Shown here: in pieces, positions 1 through 4,732 of the stretch
Position numbering within the stretch: position 1 is the first letter of the stretch
Layout of the letters: each line of letters opens with the position of its first letter
Assembly (NCBI GenBank): GCA_020434375.1
Contig: JAGRAY010000114.1
Coordinates: forward strand, 1 to 5,867
Direction of reading: 5' to 3'
Source: Bdellovibrionales bacterium
GTDB lineage: Bacteria; Bdellovibrionota_G; JALEGL01; JAGRAY01
Length of the DNA: 5,867 nucleotides
The notes under the pieces: model-generated
The model's input: only the letters and a program-made list of their open reading frames with translations
What the model was told of the DNA's origin: nothing
Database searches by the model: none
Position numbers and translations under genes: made by a program

Positions 1-2
1 AC

Positions 3-275
3 TCCAATACTCGGAAGCTATTGCAAAAAATTTCGCCATCGAATGAGTTTACAGTGCTAGCGGATCAAATTGACGCTTTTCAAATTGAATATGGTTTTAA
101 AACTAGTGGAGAGAATCCCCGGTTTACAAGAAACCCTAAAATTGTTTCAAAGGCATCTTTATCGGCTAAAAACAACCCCTCACCGTGTTACAAGCCCTTA
201 AAAAACAACCTCAAATACATCCTCCTAAGACTCCGCATTCAAGGTGAAAATTTCGAGCGCCTTGCCTATTTATAA
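3..275 (+). CDS. Unrecognised partial open frame entering from the left edge
   Basis: The frame is open from the first complete codon (3) to a TAA at 273-275, about 90 codons with no stop, so any start lies outside the window; a TTG at 21 is the only in-window start of note and has no clear ribosome binding site. I do not recognise the translation. It has no signal peptide, membrane segment or metal motif; it is basic and Asn/Lys-rich towards its end. Other frames of the same stretch also look partly protein-like (for example frame 1, about 91-196, containing ERIPGLQETLKLFQRHLYRL). This could therefore be a frameshifted remnant, or not coding at all. The stop lies just before the GC-rich structured element at 277, and the frame converges on the broken Fic gene from the other side. 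Confidence that this is a real expressed gene is low. Confidence 0.22.
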   Translation, partial: SNTRKLLQKISPSNEFTVLADQIDAFQIEYGFKTSGENPRFTRNPKIVSKASLSAKNNPSPCYKPLKNNLKYILLRLRIQGENFERLAYL

Positions 276-276
276 T

Positions 277-411
277 AGGGGCTCGCGTCGCCCCCTCTCA
301 TGGGCAAAGCCCATGGAGCCTCCCCCTCAGCGGCTTCGCCTTGGGTAGATTGGCTTTGAGACCCTATGGGGTGAAGTCGGGGACTTTGTTCCCGACGAGG
401 GTCTGCGCCAA
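277..411. repeat. GC-rich multi-hairpin element between converging gene remnants
   Basis: This 135-bp stretch is about 64% G+C by my count, clearly above its AT-leaning flanks, and nearly all of it can pair with itself. Visible stems: GGGGC/GCCCC near 278-295; a perfect 7-bp CATGGGC (299-305)/GCCCATG (309-315) with an AAA loop; an alternative pairing GGCTC (280-284)/GAGCC (316-320); GGC/GCC with a TTC loop at 332-340. A nested arm follows: TTGGC (350-354)/GCCAA (407-411) outside, AGACCCT (359-365)/AGGGTCT (398-404), then GTCGGG (376-381)/CCCGAC (391-396). The element begins just after a TAA and ends where Fic homology stops. It could be a REP/MITE-like extragenic repeat, a structured RNA or a two-way terminator. 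There are no U-tracts, so a simple intrinsic terminator is unlikely. The hairpins are seen directly; the element's identity is not known. Confidence 0.6.
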
Positions 412-605
412 GTGTTACCTTCGATCGCACACGTAGAATGAATTATTCTGACTTTATTAATTTTTCTCGACTTGGGATCTACTTTAAGCAAATTTTTTTC
501 TTTAATCTGCCCTAAAATTTGTTGAACCTCTCCAAACAGTTTTAAAATCTTGTGAGTAATTTTAAAAGGTGGTTTTTTATACTTTTCAGCCATATATGAT
601 AGCAT
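327..605 (-). pseudogene. Truncated Fic-family protein, N-terminal fragment only
   Basis: Residues 1-65 (605 down to 411) read as the N-terminal helical region found before the catalytic core of many stand-alone Fic proteins (AMP-transferases). The pattern is PPFKIT.KILKL near residues 12-23, then RIIHSTCAIEGNT at about 53-65. That last stretch carries the Fic inhibitory motif (S/T)xxxE(G/N), here T58...E62-G63, which in intact family members keeps the enzyme off by blocking ATP binding. Homology stops at T65. The remaining 27 codons, to a stop at 327, are translated from the GC-rich hairpin element and resemble nothing. The catalytic HPFxxGNGR motif is absent, and I see no Fic continuation on the minus strand further left, so this looks like deletion or insertion damage. 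Family members usually exceed 300 aa. Start: ATG at 605 has AGGA 3 nt upstream; ATG at 593 (MAEKYKK) is the more family-like start. Confidence 0.75.
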
Positions 606-612
606 CTATCCT

Positions 613-633
613 ATATTATCTTAGTGATAATAT
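613..633. promoter_or_regulatory. Perfect 8-5-8 AT-rich inverted repeat before the Fic remnant
   Basis: ATATTATC (613-620) and GATAATAT (626-633) are exact reverse complements separated by TTAGT. The repeat lies 8 nt upstream of the ATG at 605 and reaches the AGGA ribosome-binding sequence, where it could act as an operator for an autoregulated gene or as a leader hairpin. The symmetry is seen directly; the function is inferred. Confidence 0.45.
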
Positions 634-673
634 CAGTGAGCCACTCGAGTCTCCAAATCGAGAATTGGGCGCT

Positions 674-728
674 GTACGCTTGATTCAAAATTCGAACTTG
701 CGAGACAACAATTCTGAACCAGGCGTAC
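674..728 (-). repeat. Dispersed palindromic repeat, copy 1
   Basis: First of three related copies, read on the minus strand. Outer arms GTACGC (674-679)/GCGTAC (723-728) are perfect. The next 13 bp (680-692 with 710-722) pair apart from changes that become G-U wobbles in a minus-strand transcript, giving a stem of about 19 bp and a 17-nt loop. The minus-strand centre TTCGAATTTTGAA and the preceding CTGGTTCAGAATT are shared with copies 2 and 3. It starts 21 nt beyond the stop codon of the Hint gene. A further small stem, GTCCC (729-733)/GGGAC (738-742), sits in between. There is no U-tract after it, so it is not a textbook terminator. Confidence 0.7.
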
Positions 729-749
729 GTCCCCGACGGGACACTCCAA

Positions 750-1652
750 TTAGTATGCGTTATGCACCAAGGCCATTAAATTCTCCGAACTTCCTACATA
801 ATAGGAAAAGACATTGGTCGTTAAGTTAAACACGTAAGGATGACCATCCAATATGTTTCGCTTGAACCAGTTTAGATTTTCATCTTTGTATTTCTCTACG
901 GTATATTTGTTTGTTGCCTCAACCTCACAAATTTGATCGATGGTCCTTTGTAAGTGATCTCCAGAATTAAGCTCACTAGCCTTTACCCATTTATTTTTCT
1001 CCACAAGATAAAAACGATGTTTTTCAGTGGCAGACACTTGTGATGAGATGTTTCCCGTGACAAATTTCACGTCGATTAAATCCTCATCTGGATCTGCCAA
1101 ACCTCTATGCGCCTTGATAATTTGTGCCCAACAATCATAATGATAGTCTCGATCACTTGGCCAAATATGCGTCGTAGAAGCCAAAACGTACCGGTGTCTG
1201 GTTTCGTCGACAAAAGATGGACTATTGCCCTCGTCGAAAATCAAGGATATTTGTTCAAAACGAGCCTCAGTTTTGTCAGCATCCATGGTCTTGACACTGA
1301 CATTTCCAAGAAAACACACCGGGCGCGATCTTTTATAATAATCTGGTATGCTTGGTAGATCTGATAAGTCTTTTTGTTGCTCAACAAATTCGTCGCTAAA
1401 ATTAGTTCGTCCCATCTCGTTGAATCTTTTCTTAGGTTCATCGTCTAAATGTGCAAGAATTAATGCCTCATTTTCGAGCTTTCTCATCAACATTACTTGA
1501 GAACACAGAGGATAACCAAAGTAGTGTGTCATGTTCTCTATCATTGAATCCCTGTAATAACGTTTGATAGCTGCATCTGTACCGACGTCGCTTTGGGCAA
1601 ATACGCTTGCGCTTGCCAACGTAAATAATATTGAAAATAAACATTTTTTCAT
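750..1652 (-). CDS. Exported protein with C-terminal Hint (hedgehog/intein-type) autoprocessing domain
   Basis: A 300-aa protein. Residues 1-20 form a signal peptide (basic MKK, hydrophobic core, cleavage after VFA at 19 or nearby), so it should be exported. Residues 21-112 are an unrecognised domain. Residues 113-298 have the layout of a Hint domain: nucleophile C113 opening CFLGNVSVKT; block-B TxxH at T209-H212 (SATEKHRFYLV); the W..ASEL.SGD.L block at 222-234; the closing strands HPYVFNL...YYVG at 271-287; and the terminal LVHNA with H297-N298. Known Hint domains cleave at the Cys by an N-to-S acyl shift and may cleave at Asn. Here only Ala-Tyr follows the Asn, so no toxin or extein lies behind it; the processed product would be the N-terminal domain, as in hedgehog-like proteins. 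The ATG at 1652 has a good AAGGGG (1658-1663) 5 nt upstream. Autoprocessing is inferred from motifs, not shown. Confidence 0.85.
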   Translation of the reverse strand: MKKCLFSILFTLASASVFAQSDVGTDAAIKRYYRDSMIENMTHYFGYPLCSQVMLMRKLENEALILAHLDDEPKKRFNEMGRTNFSDEFVEQQKDLSDLPSIPDYYKRSRPVCFLGNVSVKTMDADKTEARFEQISLIFDEGNSPSFVDETRHRYVLASTTHIWPSDRDYHYDCWAQIIKAHRGLADPDEDLIDVKFVTGNISSQVSATEKHRFYLVEKNKWVKASELNSGDHLQRTIDQICEVEATNKYTVEKYKDENLNWFKRNILDGHPYVFNLTTNVFSYYVGSSENLMALVHNAY

Positions 1653-1685
1653 AGTTTCCCCTTGATAAAGACTTATTTAAACTTA

Positions 1686-1722
1686 ATTTTAGCAAAAACC
1701 ACAAAATGGCACATTTTGTCAA
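1686..1722 (-). promoter_or_regulatory. Promoter and operator-like inverted repeat of the Hint gene
   Basis: On the minus strand, TGCTAAAAT (1694-1686) is an extended -10 match that would start transcription about 27 nt before the ATG at 1652. Upstream, ACAAAATG (1701-1708) and CATTTTGT (1712-1719) form an exact 8-3-8 inverted repeat, overlapping a TTGACA (1722-1717). That TTGACA is 25 nt from the -10, too far for an ordinary pair, so either the -10 works as an extended element or another box is used. The repeat occupies the -20 to -37 region, where a bound dimer would block or tune polymerase. Confidence 0.5.
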
Positions 1723-1780
1723 TAGTTTATGTTCCCAACTTCGTCAGTTTTGGGTGTTGTAAATTTCTGAAATCACGCGC

Positions 1781-1836
1781 CGCACACCTGGTTCAGAACT
1801 ATGGGCTCTCAAGTTCGAATTTTGAGGCAGGGGGAC
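1781..1836 (+). repeat. Dispersed palindromic repeat, copy 2
   Basis: Read on the plus strand. CTGGTTCAGAACT (1788-1800) is followed by the central ATGGGCTCTCAAGTTCG (1801-1817) and AATTTTGAGGCAG (1818-1830). The centre also contains CTCAA...TTGAG symmetry around TTCGAA. It lies in the 209-bp gap between the stop of the glycosidase-like gene (1862) and the start of the Hint gene (1652), upstream of the latter's promoter. Over the 34-base core starting at 1798 it matches copy 3 at 29 positions by my count, and copy 1 somewhat less well. Confidence 0.7.
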
Positions 1837-1861
1837 AACCCTTAAACACAGCTCATACTTT

Positions 1862-3409
1862 TTAGCGTAAGAAGCTTCGACGAAAAGTTTGTCCGTCGAT
1901 CTGAAATATTGCCCAATAAATACCTTTTTCTTTAATACTTGGTTTTACAATAAAACGCTGATGACCCGAAACTGAACCCTGAAATTGTTTTTCAAATATT
2001 TTTTCACCTCGACTGTTTTCAATAGTGAGATCTATCGACTCATTTGTGGCCTTTGTGCTCTCAACCCAAAACAAAAGCTGTTGACTAAATGGGTCAAAAT
2101 ACAGACTTTTTACGTTAATGTCGTTGCATTGCCATTCTTTATAGGTTTGAAGTAGTTCCGTGATCCGTGGATCAGAAATAACCAGAGGATCTTCACGAAT
2201 ACTGAAAGGATCGAACACCCCTAGTGTCCAAAAATTCCAAAAAGATGGCCCCGTAGTTTCCGCAAAAAGTGTATCTTTTGACATGAGTTCGGAAAATATA
2301 TGTTTTAGTATTTTGTAACGTGATTCGATATATTTTTCTTTGTTGTCAGGTTGAACATTCTTATTAGGTTGACTCAGATCTCCACCCAAGCCGAACTCAC
2401 CGATGTACATATCTTTTTCATGAAATGCAGATACTTTACAAATTCCATGTTTGTATTTTTTTTTGGTGTACCAATTGTTTTGTAAATATCTAAAGTGTTC
2501 TTCACTGGTTTTACGACTATCTGCGATGATATCGCGACTTAAATAATTGCGTAAATCAGATAATCTCATTTCGACTAAATTGGTTGTTTCTTTTTCTGAT
2601 TTTGGAAGCCAACTCATGTAAGCACTGGGTGCAACATAATCAAATAAATCGACTAATTCATTAAGAGCCTGGCACTGATAGGGACTCTCATTTTTCAGTA
2701 TGTCTGGAATTTTCGGACGCCAGTTGAGATTTGCGCCCAGTCGTATGTTAAGATACGGCATCAGCGTAGCAACTTCATTCTTAAGAAAATGGATATAGTT
2801 AGTCCATGCCTCAACCTCTGAATAAAATGAATACTCGAGTTCAGCAACAGGTAAAACATCTACGACTGTGTCCCTATTCACTCCCTCATCGATCTTTTGT
2901 CGTAAAAATTCTAAAAACTCTTTGAACATGACGTTGTGGTACTGTCGATCTGGAAGTACACGCAAATTTGCTCGCCAATAGACTTCCTCATCTGAACAAA
3001 GTGTATCTGCATGCTCAACATGCGGTAGATATATAAGGTGTAGGCCCGAATTCCATATATGCTCCAAGCACCGCGTGACTTCACCTTTCAAAAGAGTGTC
3101 CTCTCCTGAAAGCTTGTGATAATACTTGTCTAATCGAATTTGACGATCAGGATAATAGGTTTCTACCGCAAGAAACATGGGCGAAAGCGTTACAGCAGTA
3201 AAACCTTTTTTTACAGCGACAGCAATATCGTCTTCGCAATGACGATCTAATTCGCCTGGTTTACTCGCAGTGATCGTAAAGGCCATTAATGGAGATCCCT
3301 TTTCTTTAAAAGGGCACAAAAATCCCGCATTAACTTTTGAAAACGCTGCACAAAAAACCAAGCTAAGCAGTAGGCACCGCTTTGCTATCGACCATCCCCC
3401 ACAAAACAT
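1862..3409 (-). CDS. Exported clan GH-A-like (beta/alpha)8 glycoside hydrolase, substrate unknown
   Basis: A 515-aa protein. Residues 1-28 form a signal peptide (KR then CLLLSLVFCAAF, cleavage after VNA). Residues about 42-425 look like a (beta/alpha)8 barrel: repeated short hydrophobic strands such as GFTAVTLSP (69-77), HLIYLPHVE (124-132), TVVDVLPVAELEYSF (181-195), YVAPSAYMSW (258-267) and MYIGEFGLGG (334-343), then a Trp-rich SFWNFWTLGVFDP (389-401). In clan GH-A the acid/base Glu ends strand 4 and the nucleophile Glu ends strand 7; the candidates here are E190 or E192, and E338. Residues 430-515 are a small beta-rich tail. The family could not be named; GH5/GH113-like is a guess. The ATG at 3409 has GAGG only 2 nt upstream, a poor spacing, but no better start keeps the signal peptide. 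The gene lies 130 bp downstream of tRNA-Pro on the same strand. Confidence 0.6.
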   Translation of the reverse strand: MFCGGWSIAKRCLLLSLVFCAAFSKVNAGFLCPFKEKGSPLMAFTITASKPGELDRHCEDDIAVAVKKGFTAVTLSPMFLAVETYYPDRQIRLDKYYHKLSGEDTLLKGEVTRCLEHIWNSGLHLIYLPHVEHADTLCSDEEVYWRANLRVLPDRQYHNVMFKEFLEFLRQKIDEGVNRDTVVDVLPVAELEYSFYSEVEAWTNYIHFLKNEVATLMPYLNIRLGANLNWRPKIPDILKNESPYQCQALNELVDLFDYVAPSAYMSWLPKSEKETTNLVEMRLSDLRNYLSRDIIADSRKTSEEHFRYLQNNWYTKKKYKHGICKVSAFHEKDMYIGEFGLGGDLSQPNKNVQPDNKEKYIESRYKILKHIFSELMSKDTLFAETTGPSFWNFWTLGVFDPFSIREDPLVISDPRITELLQTYKEWQCNDINVKSLYFDPFSQQLLFWVESTKATNESIDLTIENSRGEKIFEKQFQGSVSGHQRFIVKPSIKEKGIYWAIFQIDGQTFRRSFLR

Positions 3410-3469
3410 GGCCTCAACTTAGCACATTTTTCAAAATTATGCGACGCAATATGTCGTGAATCGCGGGAC

Positions 3470-3528
3470 GTCCGACTGGTTCGAAATTCGATCTTGAGAG
3501 CCCATAATTTTGCACAGGGTGTACGGCC
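3470..3528 (-). repeat. Dispersed palindromic repeat, copy 3
   Basis: Read on the minus strand, it starts about 12 nt beyond the CCA end of tRNA-Pro and lies between the tRNA and the glycosidase-like gene. Its sequence follows the family pattern: CCGTACACCC, then AATTATGGGCTCTCAAG, then ATCGAATTTCGAACCAG. The outer arms pair less well than in copy 1, but the central ATGGGCTCTCAAG is identical to copy 2. Confidence 0.7.
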
Positions 3529-3539
3529 TTCAATTTCAA

Positions 3540-3616
3540 TGGTCGGGGCGACTGGATTTGAACCAGCGACCTCTTGGTCCCGAACCAAGCACTCTACCAA
3601 GCTGAGCTACGCCCCG
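3540..3616 (-). tRNA. tRNA-Pro, anticodon CGG
   Basis: A complete 77-nt cloverleaf including an encoded CCA. Acceptor CGGGGCG (3616-3610) pairs exactly with CGCCCCG (3550-3544), followed by discriminator A and CCA (3542-3540). D-stem GCTC/GAGT; anticodon stem CTTGG/CCAAG with loop TTCGGGA, giving anticodon CGG at 3582-3580 and G37 as usual for proline; T-stem GCTGG/CCAGT with loop TTCAAAT. It reads CCG codons. Upstream on the minus strand, TTGTTG (3666-3661), 17 nt, TAATAG (3643-3638) is a weak promoter candidate, with TGTAAT (3645-3640) as an alternative -10. Confidence 0.98.
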
Positions 3617-3681
3617 ATCTTTCCTTGAATTTTGGATCTATTACACTATCGGTAAAAAACCAACAAATCACACGCAATAGC

Positions 3682-3697
3682 TACAATCTGGTACAAT
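3682..3697 (+). promoter_or_regulatory. Tandem TACAAT -10-like boxes before the 279-aa gene
   Basis: TACAATC occurs twice, 10 bp apart (TACAAT at 3682-3687 and 3692-3697), 11-26 nt before the ATG at 3708. No convincing -35 is present. Use of the second box would begin transcription almost at the start codon. Together with the lack of a Shine-Dalgarno sequence before 3708, this suggests a very short or absent leader. Confidence 0.3.
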
Positions 3698-3707
3698 CAG
3701 TTAAATA

Positions 3708-4547
3708 ATGCTTCAAATCATTCAGGTTGGAGTTTTGATTTTTGGGTTGTCGTTTTCTTTGGTCTTTGCACAGGGAGAGGAAGAAAGCAGCGGCTTTGAT
3801 ACCGATGAATATATCGAACTCGTCAACAAACTTAAAGAAATCCCTGCAGACCAGCAGATTGACCTGTTACGAGACTACCTAGGATCTCACCCCAATTCGA
3901 TTTACCGTGCCGAAATCGAAGAAAACCTCAACAACCTCAACAAATATTTGGCTCGTGCGGATCCCTCAAAGCAAAAAGAACAACGAGACACAGAACTCTA
4001 CCTTAAAGCTGTCGCTCTTTCACAAACTCTGCCCAAGAACCAACAATATGCACTTTGGGTTCAATTCTTAAAGGAAAACCCGCAAACGATTTATAAAAAG
4101 GACATTCTCTTCAAGTTGCAAGAACTACAGGGTCCTAGAACCCAGCAAAACGAAATACCGCGTTCGCAATCAAACATTGCCAATAGCAAAACAAAAGGAA
4201 TTCCTGTGGTTAGACAACTTGCCTATAAAGATAAAGATAAGGCTGTTCTTTATGCCATCTTTCCAGGCTTGATCGTACCTGGCATTGCCCATTGGTACAC
4301 GGGGGAACGGCTCATTGCAGGAATTTTGACCGCGCTTCGGGTCACCGGTTTAAGCATCGGTCTTTATGGACTGGTTCAACGAGAGTCCACACCAACTATT
4401 ATTGGAGGCGTTATTGCAGGTTTTTCATACATGGGAGACATTGCTGATGCTCCTTTCTCTGTGGATCGATACAACGAAAACTTAGAAAAACAACACCCTC
4501 AGGTTTCGATTGGACCAACGTCTTTGCAACTAAGTTGGCGTTTTTAG
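3708..4547 (+). CDS. Exported or membrane protein with duplicated helical repeat and C-terminal hydrophobic domain, function unknown
   Basis: A 279-aa protein, not assigned to a named gene. Residues 1-21 are a signal peptide (cleavage after VFA, then QGEEE). Residues 35-77 and 98-140 are an internal duplication sharing Y...V..L..(I/L)P.(D/N)QQ...L...(Y/F)L...P.(S/T)IY, offset by 63 residues and predicted helical, TPR-like. After a Gln/Asn/Ser linker (about 142-165), residues 178-243 hold two or three hydrophobic segments with PGIAHWYTGERLIAG, resembling the PGxGxxYxG-type motif of small membrane domains such as TM2/DUF5683-like proteins. The chain then has an Asp-rich turn and ends in LQLSWRF, alternating and finishing in Phe like an outer-membrane strand. 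The ATG at 3708 lacks a clear Shine-Dalgarno sequence. The gene is divergent from tRNA-Pro, and the metalloprotease follows after 185 bp with its own promoter. Confidence 0.8.
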   Translation: MLQIIQVGVLIFGLSFSLVFAQGEEESSGFDTDEYIELVNKLKEIPADQQIDLLRDYLGSHPNSIYRAEIEENLNNLNKYLARADPSKQKEQRDTELYLKAVALSQTLPKNQQYALWVQFLKENPQTIYKKDILFKLQELQGPRTQQNEIPRSQSNIANSKTKGIPVVRQLAYKDKDKAVLYAIFPGLIVPGIAHWYTGERLIAGILTALRVTGLSIGLYGLVQRESTPTIIGGVIAGFSYMGDIADAPFSVDRYNENLEKQHPQVSIGPTSLQLSWRF

Positions 4548-4558
4548 AAAGTGCTTAG

Positions 4559-4609
4559 TTAAATCCGGAAAACCGATTCCAAAAATAGGATAGCTGTCCC
4601 CGGATTTAA
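4559..4609. repeat. Perfect 10-bp inverted repeat with 31-nt spacer
   Basis: TTAAATCCGG (4559-4568) and CCGGATTTAA (4600-4609) are exact reverse complements, beginning 11 nt after the stop of the 279-aa gene. It may end that transcript, but the loop is long and A-rich sequence rather than a U-tract follows the stem, so it is not a standard intrinsic terminator. Part of an upstream regulatory region is the alternative. Confidence 0.4.
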
Positions 4610-4615
4610 AAACAG

Positions 4616-4631
4616 GTGTCAACGTTGACAC
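4616..4631. promoter_or_regulatory. 16-bp perfect palindrome, candidate enhancer (UAS) for sigma-54 activator
   Basis: GTGTCAACGTTGACAC equals its own reverse complement. Its centre is about 98 bp upstream of the start site expected from the sigma-54 element at 4696-4711, inside the usual 80-150 bp range for NtrC-type activator sites, which are typically dyad-symmetric. Its right half contains TTGACA (4625-4630), but no good -10 follows at normal spacing. The symmetry is seen directly; the activator role is inferred. Confidence 0.5.
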
Positions 4632-4695
4632 TTCATGACGACCTGACAAATTTCCAAACGCTTGTTTTTACTAGATAAATACTCGGCAGACCATG

Positions 4696-4711
4696 TGGCA
4701 CGACTTTTGCT
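4696..4711 (+). promoter_or_regulatory. Sigma-54 (RpoN) -24/-12 promoter
   Basis: TGGCACGACTTTTGCT matches the sigma-54 consensus TGGCACG-N4-TTGCW at every fixed base, with the required 10 bp between GG (-24) and GC (-12). The base before it is G rather than the preferred pyrimidine. Transcription should begin near 4722, right at the ribosome binding site of the metalloprotease, leaving a leader of only about 11 nt. Confidence 0.8.
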
Positions 4712-4732
4712 TTTTATGCTATGGGAGACGAT

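Noticed and set aside
569..829. Plus-strand open frame of 86 codons
   Set aside because: It runs antisense across the Fic remnant start, repeat copy 1 and the end of the Hint gene; its sequence is explained by those features and it has no ribosome site.
1107..1358. Plus-strand open frame within the Hint gene
   Set aside because: Antisense shadow of a gene with signal peptide, ribosome site and domain motifs.
605..1652. Hint protein and Fic fragment as one split polymorphic toxin
   Set aside because: The Fic piece has its own start and a typical stand-alone N-terminal region, and an inverted repeat and stop codons separate it from the Hint gene.
674..3528. Repeats as integron attC sites separating gene cassettes
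   Set aside because: The arms lack the RYYYAAC and GTTRRRY end motifs, orientations alternate, and no integrase is seen.
674..3528. Repeats as a CRISPR array
   Set aside because: The copies are more than 1 kb apart, diverged and separated by whole genes.
3385..3600. Minus-strand open frame of 71 codons overlapping the tRNA
   Set aside because: It is translated from the tRNA-Pro gene itself (the GSNPVAPT-type peptide is a known artefact of reading through tRNAs) and from repeat copy 3.
4625..4653. TTGACA at 4625 as a sigma-70 -35 box
   Set aside because: The hexamer 17 nt downstream is AAATTT, a poor -10; TTGACA here is half of the palindrome.
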